Shown piece by piece: positions 1 through 6,272 of a stretch of 7,888 bases of DNA. Within the stretch, counting starts at the first letter, position 1. Every line of letters starts with the position of its first letter. The stretch is from positions 1-7,888 of the forward strand of contig NZ_CP034892.1 of assembly GCF_005083565.1 (NCBI RefSeq), in the 5' to 3' direction. A program made the position numbers and the translations under genes. The notes below the pieces were generated by a model, which searched no databases, was not told the DNA's origin, and worked only from the letters and a program-made list of their open reading frames with translations. The stretch comes from Buchnera aphidicola (Acyrthosiphon lactucae) (GTDB taxonomy: Bacteria; Pseudomonadota; Gammaproteobacteria; Enterobacterales; Enterobacteriaceae).

Positions 1-22
1 TATTGTATAAATTTATTTATGG
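1..22. repeat. Left arm of terminal inverted repeat (half of a 44-bp palindrome if circular)
   Basis: Positions 1-22 are the exact reverse complement of 7867-7888, and the match stops at both inner edges (position 23 against 7866). Joined in a circle, the two arms form an uninterrupted 44-bp palindrome with no spacer, A/T-rich except for a GG/CC pair at each outer edge. It includes the last codons and TAA stop of repA2 and lies just upstream of leuA. The minus-strand RNA would form a hairpin, but no U-run follows it, so it does not look like an intrinsic terminator. Cruciform extrusion, an RNA-processing site or a recombination scar are possible. Confidence 0.9.
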
Positions 23-777
23 TTTTTTTTATATAACTTACACAAATTACTATATTCAATATCTATCTTTTTTTTAAGACCTCTAGGACCTATTTTAGTT
101 AGCTCACTAGCAGAATAGTAATTGATTAAGGCATTTAAAATTTTTTTTCTAGCTGATTTTTCATCTAATCTAGATATTTTTTTCATATCTAAAACAGAAA
201 TAAAAATTCTCTTTTCTTCTACCTTGAATTTTTTTGATAAGTTTGAATTTCTTGATAAATAGCTATTTATTTTTGATTGTGGAATTTTACATAACATAAA
301 AAACATAGGAGTTAAAAAAATTTTTTTAGGTGTATAATTACTAATTGATTTACTTTTATTTTTTTTACATTTAACAAAACCCATTGGTTCTAAAAAATCA
401 GTTATCAAACGTGAAGCACGAGTAATCGATTTATTACCAGAATCTGATAAAGTAGATAATCCACATTCGTCTGCCAATTTTTCAATAGAAGCTTCAACTA
501 ATTTAGTATCAATATTAAAATAATATAACATGGCAAGTACTATAGCTTTCATAGCACATGCTCGATGTTTATTTAGTCGTCTAAATCGAGTTAAAACATT
601 ACCAGTTTTAGGATCTATAGGTAGTAAAGTATAGTTTAACTTGCTTCTAGAGACGTCTATTTCTGATGCTTTTTTCATTGCATAAAAAATAAATTTAGAT
701 TTTTTTCTCTCGGGTTTAGACGGATTAAAAAATGGTTTAGGATTATATATATAATTTTTTCTAGGCACTAAATACAC
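13..777 (-). CDS. repA2: RepA2, IncFII RepA-type plasmid replication protein (paralogue of RepA1)
   Basis: Basic putative replication initiator of the IncFII RepA type, as found on Buchnera leucine plasmids, where RepA2 accompanies RepA1. It aligns with RepA1 of this window almost end to end. Shared blocks include RRLNx[34 protein letters not shown] and the C-terminal SELTKxGPxGLKK. RepA2 is about 29 residues shorter, in the linker after LTPxFFML. No ATG start exists: the frame opens with GTG at 777, with another GTG three codons on at 768. Alignment with the RepA1 start favours 768 (MPRKNYIY against MISRKCYI), and neither has a clear Shine-Dalgarno. The gene follows yqhA on the same strand after 136 bp and precedes leuA by about 77 bp across the window ends. 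Its 3' part (128-294) is duplicated downstream of leuD. Its role in replication beside RepA1 is inferred from homology. Confidence 0.88.
   Translation of the reverse strand: MYLVPRKNYIYNPKPFFNPSKPERKKSKFIFYAMKKASEIDVSRSKLNYTLLPIDPKTGNVLTRFRRLNKHRACAMKAIVLAMLYYFNIDTKLVEASIEKLADECGLSTLSDSGNKSITRASRLITDFLEPMGFVKCKKNKSKSISNYTPKKIFLTPMFFMLCKIPQSKINSYLSRNSNLSKKFKVEEKRIFISVLDMKKISRLDEKSARKKILNALINYYSASELTKIGPRGLKKKIDIEYSNLCKLYKKNHK
128..294 (-). repeat. Long inverted repeat arm A (inside repA2)
   Basis: This internal 3' portion of repA2 recurs in inverted orientation at 2916-3079. Position x of the copy corresponds to 3210 minus x here, up to 3056. Across the 136-nt core there is a single mismatch (246 against 2964). 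One more mismatch lies just outside it (290 against 2920). Two 1-nt deletions and a few substitutions occur near the leuD side. The two arms bracket the entire leuABCD operon on the circular map. Confidence 0.93.
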
Positions 778-859
778 TTGATTAAAGGATAAAAAATAAT
801 TTTTTTAAAAGAAAGATTCTAATAATAATTTACTATTTTAAATATTAAATATTTTAAAA

Positions 860-888
860 TATATAACATTAATATAAAAAAATTTCAA
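860..888 (-). promoter_or_regulatory. Candidate promoter for repA2
   Basis: Reading the minus strand, TTGAAA (888-883) is followed by a 17-nt spacer and TATATA (865-860). A TGn extended -10 element (868-866) directly precedes the -10. It sits about 85-110 nt upstream of the repA2 start, in the yqhA-repA2 gap. The candidate upstream of repA1 has the same plan (TTGAAA, 17 nt, TGTTA...). Base composition makes chance matches common, so this is only a candidate. Confidence 0.35.
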
Positions 889-913
889 ATTTTTATTGAT
901 TTTATAAAAATAA

Positions 914-1417
914 TTAATGAAGAACATCTTTTTTTTTGCTCATTTTATCAATGTATGCCATTCCAAAAGCAGATAATACAAAAGTCAAATGAATTATAAC
1001 ACATAGCATAATTTTATTATCTAATATTTTTTCTGCTTCCATAAAAAGACGTAAAAGATGTACAGAAGATATTGCAACTATTGATGATGCTACTTTATTT
1101 TTTATTGAATTTACATCCATAGTCCCCATCCATCCCAATCTTTTTTGATTATCTTGTATATCCATTTTAGAAATAAAATTCTCATATCCTGAAAACATTA
1201 CCATTACTAATAATCCACCTACTAATGCAATATCAATTAATGATAAAACTACTAAAACTAAACCTGATTCAGACATAGCTACAATATCGGGCATAATAAA
1301 TACTATTTGTTGAAAAAATTTTAATGTTAATAATATAAATCCAAATGATAAACCTACATATACAGGAAACATTAACCAACGAGAAGCATATATACCCTTT
1401 TCAATAATTTTTTCCAT
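914..1417 (-). CDS. yqhA: YqhA, UPF0114 family inner-membrane protein (ORF1 of Buchnera leucine plasmids)
   Basis: A 167-residue multi-pass membrane protein closely resembling enterobacterial YqhA (about 164 residues). Recognisable family blocks are YASRWL near the N-terminus, [23 protein letters not shown] (about 59-81), [18 protein letters not shown] (about 106-123) and the C-terminal [16 protein letters not shown]. Hydrophobic stretches at about 15-36, 51-76, 107-125 and 134-156 suggest three or four membrane spans. Its molecular function is unknown, although it is a recurrent passenger of Buchnera leucine plasmids. The ATG at 1417 is supported by an AGGT Shine-Dalgarno (1427-1424) with a 6-nt gap, one of the clearest ribosome sites in the window. 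It is divergent from repA1 and upstream of repA2 on the same strand. Confidence 0.93.
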   Translation of the reverse strand: MEKIIEKGIYASRWLMFPVYVGLSFGFILLTLKFFQQIVFIMPDIVAMSESGLVLVVLSLIDIALVGGLLVMVMFSGYENFISKMDIQDNQKRLGWMGTMDVNSIKNKVASSIVAISSVHLLRLFMEAEKILDNKIMLCVIIHLTFVLSAFGMAYIDKMSKKKDVLH

Positions 1418-1677
1418 TTTTTTACCTAAATAGTTTTTTAGAATGTAAATTAAATTTATAAAAATATTTTTATATCATTAAAAAATATCTTAATTTTTTA
1501 AAAATTTTAATAAGTTATTATTGAAAATAGTTAAAATTTATGTTAAAAATATCTTTTCTGTTTATAATTATATTTTATTCATAAAAAAAAATAAAAGTAA
1601 AGTATATATTCTCAAAGATAAAAAATTTATAAAATATTAAAATGATGTAAATAAAAAAATTTTATTTTTGTAAATAT
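1418..1677. other. Divergent yqhA-repA1 intergenic region
   Basis: About 260 bp of very A/T-rich DNA between the two divergent starts, with no credible gene. It should contain the promoters for yqhA (minus) and repA1 (plus). A plus-strand candidate is given separately. On the minus strand, TTTACT (1601-1596) with an 18-nt spacer and TAAAAT (1577-1572) is a weak candidate for yqhA. A perfect TATAAT lies at 1563-1568 on the plus strand without a good -35. An all-A/T hairpin (1649-1656 with 1660-1667, 3-nt loop) precedes the leader peptide. By analogy with IncFII plasmids an antisense copy-control RNA could lie here, but no convincing stem-loop of that kind was seen. Confidence 0.4.
1521..1549 (+). 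promoter_or_regulatory. Candidate promoter for repA1
   Basis: TTGAAA (1521-1526), a 17-nt spacer and TAAAAA (1544-1549), with a TGT (1541-1543) just before the -10 acting as a possible extended -10. It would give a leader of roughly 160 nt before repA1. The similarity in plan to the repA2 candidate adds some weight. In DNA this A/T-rich the match is not conclusive. Confidence 0.3.
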
Positions 1678-1719
1678 ATGAAAAAATCAACCATCTACTT
1701 TTTAGGTATCATGTTATGA
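1678..1719 (+). CDS. Possible Tap-like leader peptide overlapping the repA1 start
   Basis: A 13-codon frame, [13 protein letters not shown], begins with ATG at 1678 and ends with TGA at 1717-1719. The stop overlaps the repA1 start by four bases (ATGA, 1716-1719). In IncFII plasmids such as R1, RepA translation depends on translation of a short leader, tap, whose end overlaps the repA start region. The geometry here matches that coupling. RepA1 belongs to the same RepA family, which makes the analogy reasonable. There is no clear Shine-Dalgarno before ATG 1678, and the peptide shows no obvious similarity to Tap. It could be a chance frame: a functional role is inferred from position only. Confidence 0.4.
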   Translation: MKKSTIYFLGIML

Positions 1720-2567
1720 TATCAAGAAAATGCTACATAAATAATCCTAATCCACTTTTTACACCACCTAAAAACAATAAGCGTAGACCTTCTTTTATTT
1801 GTTACGCAATGAAAAGAGCATCAGAAATAGATGTCGCTCGATGTGAGCTAAATTATATATTACAAATTAAAAATATTAAAATTGGGTCACCCTTAAAGAG
1901 ATTTAGAAGATTAAATGAACATCGAGCATGTGCGATGAGAGCTATGGTACTAGCTATGATTTACCATTTTAATATTTCTTCCGATTTAGTTCAAGCATCT
2001 GTTGAACAATTATCTGATGAATGTGGTTTGTCTACTTTATCTAAAGCAGGTAATAAATCGATTACTCGTGCTTCTAGATTAATTACTGATTTTATGGAAC
2101 CAATGGGTTTTGTTACTTGTAAAAAAACATGGGATAAAATATTAGGTAATTATATGCCTAAAATGATTACACTTACTCCATTATTTTTTATGCTATTTGG
2201 GATTTCTGAAAAAAAATTGATGGATGCTAAAAGACAACAATTAGGATGGATAAATAAAAACCTTATTAGTAAAGGTTTTAAACCAATAACTATGATTGAT
2301 GCTAAAAGACGTTCTAAAGATAGTCAAATTAAAAATATTTTTAAATATAGAATTTCTAAACATGCTTTTTATAAGAAAAAAAGAAATGCACAACGTTTAA
2401 TTTCATTAGATGAAAAAGAAGCCAGACAAACAATTCTTCGTGCACTAGTAGCCAAATATTCTATTAGTGAATTAACAAAATTAGGTCCTAATGGACTAAA
2501 AAAACAAGTTAATATTAGTTATTATTACTTAAGGAAAATAGCTACAAACACATATCCTGATAACTAA
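1716..2567 (+). CDS. repA1: RepA1, IncFII RepA-type replication initiator
   Basis: A basic 283-residue protein of the IncFII RepA family and the main replication initiator of Buchnera leucine plasmids. It shares with RepA2 the order [11 protein letters not shown] (about 65-75), [37 protein letters not shown] and C-terminal [13 protein letters not shown]. It carries about 29 more residues than RepA2 in the linker (about 175-240), a very Lys/Arg-rich stretch. The ATG at 1716 has a TAGG Shine-Dalgarno-like element (1703-1706) 9 nt upstream and overlaps the stop of a possible leader peptide. It is the only gene on the plus strand, divergent from yqhA and convergent with leuD. IncFII RepA proteins act in cis on an origin downstream of their own gene, so the following gap is the natural place to look for the origin. 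Confidence 0.92.
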   Translation: MISRKCYINNPNPLFTPPKNNKRRPSFICYAMKRASEIDVARCELNYILQIKNIKIGSPLKRFRRLNEHRACAMRAMVLAMIYHFNISSDLVQASVEQLSDECGLSTLSKAGNKSITRASRLITDFMEPMGFVTCKKTWDKILGNYMPKMITLTPLFFMLFGISEKKLMDAKRQQLGWINKNLISKGFKPITMIDAKRRSKDSQIKNIFKYRISKHAFYKKKRNAQRLISLDEKEARQTILRALVAKYSISELTKLGPNGLKKQVNISYYYLRKIATNTYPDN

Positions 2568-2843
2568 TAGTTTTTTAAAATTTACCCCTTTTTGTAATGC
2601 GTTTACTCGTAGGGCCTCTCTTTTTTAAAAATCATCCAATCTCTTTTTTTATATCTTTTTTTTTTATTAAAAGACAAATTTCTCATTTTCAACCAAAAAA
2701 AAAATATTAATTCAAGAATTTTTTTGAATAAAAAATAATAAATGCAATTTGTTTTTTTTAATAAATGCTTCTTATGCTATAAATGCAAAATAACATTCTT
2801 AAAACTTATATAAAAAAATAAATAAACATATTTTTTTAATATT
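2568..2843. other. repA1-downstream non-coding region, candidate replication origin
   Basis: No gene is seen. Two things stand out. First, a block at about 2582-2626 contains ACCCC, GCGTTTACTCG and AGGGCCTC and is clearly richer in G+C than its surroundings. Second, the octamer ATAAATGC occurs three times within 50 bp (2738-2745, 2761-2768, 2779-2786), the first two within the longer TAATAAATGC. In IncFII replicons oriR lies downstream of repA, which makes this a reasonable candidate origin. I found no good DnaA box (TTATCCACA or a close variant) here. The origin call is inference from position and repeats. Confidence 0.35.
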
Positions 2844-2885
2844 AAAAAAATAGCGAAATTTATTTAAAAATTTCGCTATTTTTTT
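2844..2885. terminator. Bidirectional intrinsic terminator between repA1 and leuD
   Basis: A perfect 18-bp stem (2844-2861 with 2868-2885) closes a 6-nt loop. Its core TAGCGAAATTT contains three G-C pairs. The stem starts with seven A and ends with seven T, so a U-run follows the hairpin on either strand. It lies between the convergent repA1 (ending 2567) and leuABCD (ending 3070) units, as expected for a shared two-way terminator. It is the strongest hairpin I found inside the window. Confidence 0.72.
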
Positions 2886-2915
2886 AAAAATAATTTTTAT
2901 CTTATTTTATTTTTT

Positions 2916-3079
2916 TTATATAAAATTCCACAATCAAAAATAAATAGCTATTTATCAAGAAATCCAAACTTATCAAAAAAATTCAAGGTAGAAGAAAAGA
3001 GAATTTTTATTTCTGTTTTAGATATGAAAAAAATATCTAGATTAGATGAAAAATCATTAGAAAAAAATTTTAAATACCT
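2916..3079 (+). repeat. Long inverted repeat arm B (downstream of leuD)
   Basis: Partner of arm A at 128-294. The core 2921-3056 matches with a single mismatch at 2964, and 2965-3056 is a perfect 92-nt match. Beyond 3056 the alignment continues with two 1-nt deletions and a few substitutions to about 3079, crossing the leuD stop codon. Confidence 0.93.
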
Positions 3080-3083
3080 TTAA
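2916..3083 (+). pseudogene. repA2 fragment (inverted duplicate, truncated at both ends)
   Basis: Translation from 2922 reads KIPQSKINSYLSRN and on through EEKRIFISVLDMKKISRLDE, matching the C-terminal third of RepA2 with one change (Ser to Pro at the codon containing 2964) before the end diverges to SLEKNFKYL and a TAA at 3081-3083. It lacks the N-terminal two thirds, has no start codon in the homologous part, and has no conserved SELTK C-terminus, so it is a remnant rather than a gene. It runs on the strand opposite to repA2, and its end overlaps the last codons and stop of leuD in antisense. Near-identity to arm 128-294 means either a recent duplication or ongoing gene conversion between the arms. 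Confidence 0.9.
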
Positions 3084-3696
3084 AATCTCTTCTATTTAAA
3101 AGAAAATTAGGTATAGTCTTCTCATAAATTTTTATATCAGATAAATGCTTCATAGTTAAATCAATACTATCCAAATCATTCAATAAAAAAAAACGATAAT
3201 AATCATCTAATTCAAATAAAAAAACTTTTTTATTTACAGTAATAGTTTTGTCGATTAAACTAATATTAAAATTAATTCCTATTTGATTTTTAACAATATC
3301 AAAAAGACAAGTAATTTCATTTTCACTTAAAGTAATTAACAAAAGTTTATTATTAAAACTATTACTATAAAAAATATCCGCAAAACTAGGCGCAATTATT
3401 ATTTTAAAACCATAATCTAATAAAGACCAAACAGCATGTTCTCTCGATGATCCACAGCCAAAATTCTCCCTAGTTAACAAAATACTTGCGTTTCGATAAA
3501 CTTCTTTATTTAAAATAAATTCTTTATTTTTTACTAACTGATTTGTATCAAGAAAACGCCAATCATGAAATAAATATTTACCAAATCCAATTTTATTTAC
3601 TCTTTTTAAAAACTGTTTAGGAATAATAATATCAGTATCTATATTAGATATATCTAGGGGAACAACAACACCAGTATGACCAGTAAATTTAAACAT
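3070..3696 (-). CDS. leuD: 3-isopropylmalate dehydratase small subunit
   Basis: LeuD pairs with LeuC to isomerise 2-isopropylmalate to 3-isopropylmalate, the second step of leucine synthesis, in the cytoplasm. The 208-residue protein (enterobacterial LeuD about 201) starts with MFKFTGHTGVVVPLD, followed by NIDTDIIIPKQFL. It has the family signature ENFGCGSSREHAVW at residues 77-90 and IIAPSFADIFYSNSF just after, the swivel domain of the aconitase superfamily. The ATG at 3696 follows the leuC stop by only 2 nt, implying translational coupling. The C-terminus (RRDFKGI) is slightly longer than usual. Its last two codons and stop lie inside the duplicated repA2 sequence, which suggests that the rearrangement supplied the present end of the gene. 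It is the last gene of the operon, about 185 bp before the terminator hairpin. Confidence 0.97.
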   Translation of the reverse strand: MFKFTGHTGVVVPLDISNIDTDIIIPKQFLKRVNKIGFGKYLFHDWRFLDTNQLVKNKEFILNKEVYRNASILLTRENFGCGSSREHAVWSLLDYGFKIIIAPSFADIFYSNSFNNKLLLITLSENEITCLFDIVKNQIGINFNISLIDKTITVNKKVFLFELDDYYRFFLLNDLDSIDLTMKHLSDIKIYEKTIPNFLLNRRDFKGI

Positions 3697-3698
3697 TT

Positions 3699-5114
3699 TT
3701 AATTACTCTCACTATCATCTAAATTTCTAACATCAAAAAATCTACCATGTATAGCCGCTGCAGCAGCCATAATAGGACTTACCAAATGTGTACGACCCCC
3801 CCTACCCTGACGACCCTCAAAATTTCGATTGCTAGTAGAAGCACAACGGTCACCATCAATTAATCTATCTTTATTCATACCTAAACACATAGAACAACCA
3901 GGTAAACGCCATTCAAATCCTGCGTTAATAAAAATTTTATCTAATCCCTCATTTTCAGCTTTTTTCTTTACTGAACCTGATCCAGGTACAACAATAGCTT
4001 TTACATTACTAGAAATCTTCTTATCTTTAATTATTGTAGAAGCTGCTCTTAAATCTTCTATTCGCGAATTAGTACAAGAACCAATAAAAACTTTATTAAT
4101 AGTAATATTAGTTAAATAAGTACCTTCACTTAAACCCATATATTTACAAGCAGATTTTGCTAAATCTTTTTTTATCAAGTTATTAAAACTATTAAAATTA
4201 GGTATTTTTTGATCAATTGAAATTACCTGATCAGGATTTGTCCCCCAAGTGATTTGCGGCGAAAGATTTGATATATTTATTTTTAATATCTTATCAAAAA
4301 AAGCATTTTTATCAGATTTTAAGTTTTTCCAAAAATTTAATGATTTTTCCCAAAAACTTCCATAGGGGGAATACATTTTATTTTTTAGATATGAATATGT
4401 AATTTCGTCTGGTGCTATTAAACCTGATTTTGCACCCATTTCAATTGCCATATTACAAATTGTCATTCTTTCTTCCATGTTCATTTTTTCAATGACATCA
4501 CCACAAAATTCAATTATATATCCTGTACCACCTGATGAACCTAATTTTCCAATAATAAATAAAATTACATCCTTTGCAGTAACATATTTTTGCATCTTAC
4601 CCGTAATCTCTATTTTCATATTTTTAAAACGTTTTTGTTTTAATGTTTGAGTTGCAAGAACATGTTCTACCTCTGAAGTACCAATCCCGAAAGCTAATGC
4701 ACCAAATGCACCATGAGTAGATGTATGTGAATCACCACAAACAATTGTCATACCAGGTAAAGTCATCCCTTGCTCAGGACCAATAACATGCACTATTCCC
4801 TGATTAGGATGATTTATATCATATAATGCTACATTAAAATCATTACAATTTTTAATTAATTGTTTCATCTGTCTTTGTGCCATCGAACCTGATGCATTAA
4901 TATCTTTACTTGTTGTAGAAACATTATGATCCATTGTAGCAAAAGTTTTTTTAGGCTGTCTAACCTTACGGTTTTTATCGCGTAATGAATCAAAAGCCTG
5001 AGGTGATGTAACTTCATGAAGCAAATGTAAATCTATATATATAAGAGATGTATTGTTTTTATCTTTATAAACAATATGTGAATCATATATTTTATCATAT
5101 AATGTTTTCTTCAT
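3699..5114 (-). CDS. leuC: 3-isopropylmalate dehydratase large subunit
   Basis: Catalytic iron-sulfur subunit of isopropylmalate isomerase, an aconitase-superfamily enzyme working with LeuD. The 471 residues match the family length (466 in E. coli). Visible signatures are [10 protein letters not shown] near residue 36, [10 protein letters not shown], the block [20 protein letters not shown] (126-145), [12 protein letters not shown] with Cys347, and [10 protein letters not shown] with Cys407 and Cys410. The three cysteines that ligate the [4Fe-4S] cluster are thus all present, at the same positions as in E. coli LeuC. The ATG at 5114 follows the leuB stop with a 2-nt gap, and the stop lies 2 nt before leuD, so leuB-leuC-leuD look translationally coupled. 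The gene appears intact despite many A/T runs. Confidence 0.98.
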   Translation of the reverse strand: MKKTLYDKIYDSHIVYKDKNNTSLIYIDLHLLHEVTSPQAFDSLRDKNRKVRQPKKTFATMDHNVSTTSKDINASGSMAQRQMKQLIKNCNDFNVALYDINHPNQGIVHVIGPEQGMTLPGMTIVCGDSHTSTHGAFGALAFGIGTSEVEHVLATQTLKQKRFKNMKIEITGKMQKYVTAKDVILFIIGKLGSSGGTGYIIEFCGDVIEKMNMEERMTICNMAIEMGAKSGLIAPDEITYSYLKNKMYSPYGSFWEKSLNFWKNLKSDKNAFFDKILKINISNLSPQITWGTNPDQVISIDQKIPNFNSFNNLIKKDLAKSACKYMGLSEGTYLTNITINKVFIGSCTNSRIEDLRAASTIIKDKKISSNVKAIVVPGSGSVKKKAENEGLDKIFINAGFEWRLPGCSMCLGMNKDRLIDGDRCASTSNRNFEGRQGRGGRTHLVSPIMAAAAAIHGRFFDVRNLDDSESN

Positions 5115-5116
5115 TT

Positions 5117-6208
5117 TTATTTACCATTAATTAAAGAATTAGCAATAGCATCACCCATTTCATTAGTTTTTAAAAAACAATTATTATTAGAAATATCTGC
5201 AGTTCTATAACCTTTTTTTAATACACAATTTACAGCTTCATCAATTTTATCTGCTATTTTATTTAAATTCATCCCGTATCTAACCAACATGGATAGTGAA
5301 AGAATTTGAGCAATAGGATTAGCAATATTTTTACCTGCTATATCAGGTGCAGAACCACCTGCAGGTTCATATAATCCAAAATTTCTTTCATTTAAACTTG
5401 CTGATGGTAACATTCCAATTGAACCAGTAATCATAGCACATTCATCAGAAATAATATCTCCAAAAAGATTAGAACATAATAATATATCAAATTGATTAGG
5501 ATTTTTAATAATCTGCATAGTAGCATTATCAATATACAAGTGAGATAAATGAACATCTGGATATTTTTTAGAAATATCTTCAACTATTTCTCTCCATAAA
5601 ATAGAACTCTGAAGAACATTTGATTTATCTATAGAACACACTTTATTTTTTCTTAAACGTGCTATTTTAAAAGCTAAATGAGCAATACGAACAATTTCAT
5701 ATTCATGATAAATTTCTGTATCAAAAGCATATTTAACATCATTATCTTTTATAATACCCCTAGGCTTCCCAAAATAAATTCCACCTGTTAATTCCCTAAT
5801 ACACAAAATGTCAAAACCATTTTTTATAATATCAGAACGAAGAGGAGATAAAAATTTTAATTCTGAATACAATTTAGCTGGTCTTAAATTAGAAAAAAGA
5901 TTAAAATGTTTTCTTAGGGGTAATAAAGAAGCTCTTTCTGGACGTTTTTCTATTGGAAGTTTATCCCATTTTTTACCACCAACAGAACCAAATAAAATTG
6001 AATCAGAGTTTTCACATCCTAATAATGTAGTCTTTGGTAAAGCAATGCCTTCACAATCAATTGCAACTCCACCAATATTAAATTCTTTTATTTCTAAAGA
6101 TAGAAAAAATTTATTCTGTAAAATATTTAAGATTTTATATGCTTCTTGCATAACTTCAGGACCGATGCCATCACCAGGTAATACTGCAATGCGATATTTT
6201 TTTTTCAT
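5117..6208 (-). CDS. leuB: 3-isopropylmalate dehydrogenase
   Basis: NAD-dependent oxidative decarboxylation of 3-isopropylmalate, the third leucine-specific step, giving 2-oxoisocaproate. The 363 residues equal the E. coli LeuB length. Landmarks are GDGIGPEV (12-19), [15 protein letters not shown] (137-151) with catalytic Tyr145, Lys195 in IDKSNVL, and the metal-binding aspartates Asp227 (YIDNATM), Asp251 and Asp255 (LFGDIISDE). The NAD-binding loop [14 protein letters not shown] follows at 285-298. All active-site residues are therefore in place. The ATG at 6208 is followed by nine consecutive A (three Lys codons), a possible slippage site. The ribosome site is weak (AAGAG about 15 nt upstream). 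A 64-nt A/T-only-looking spacer separates it from leuA, unlike the 2-nt gaps later in the operon. Confidence 0.98.
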   Translation of the reverse strand: MKKKYRIAVLPGDGIGPEVMQEAYKILNILQNKFFLSLEIKEFNIGGVAIDCEGIALPKTTLLGCENSDSILFGSVGGKKWDKLPIEKRPERASLLPLRKHFNLFSNLRPAKLYSELKFLSPLRSDIIKNGFDILCIRELTGGIYFGKPRGIIKDNDVKYAFDTEIYHEYEIVRIAHLAFKIARLRKNKVCSIDKSNVLQSSILWREIVEDISKKYPDVHLSHLYIDNATMQIIKNPNQFDILLCSNLFGDIISDECAMITGSIGMLPSASLNERNFGLYEPAGGSAPDIAGKNIANPIAQILSLSMLVRYGMNLNKIADKIDEAVNCVLKKGYRTADISNNNCFLKTNEMGDAIANSLINGK

Positions 6209-6272
6209 AAAAAATTTTTTCTCTTTTGATTAAAATTAAAAAATAATATTTTTTTTAAAATATACTAATTTT

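Noticed and set aside
465..475. DnaA-box-like TAATCCACA
   Set aside because: It differs from the consensus by one base, lies within the repA2 coding sequence at a conserved stretch (DECGL), and is isolated.
820..870. Short frame (MLYILKYLIF...) upstream of repA2 as a second leader peptide
   Set aside because: It ends well before the repA2 start with no overlap, has no ribosome site, and is expected by chance in such A/T-rich DNA.
2710..2729. Small hairpin ATTCAA / TTGAAT downstream of repA1
   Set aside because: Only six base pairs with an 8-nt loop, too weak to call in this base composition.
3829..4119. 96-codon open frame on the plus strand
   Set aside because: It lies wholly antisense to leuC, over its conserved Cys407/Cys410 region, and resembles no known protein: a shadow of leuC.
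5808..6233. 141-codon open frame on the plus strand
   Set aside because: Antisense to the 5' half of leuB, with no recognisable domain and no ribosome site. It is a shadow of leuB.
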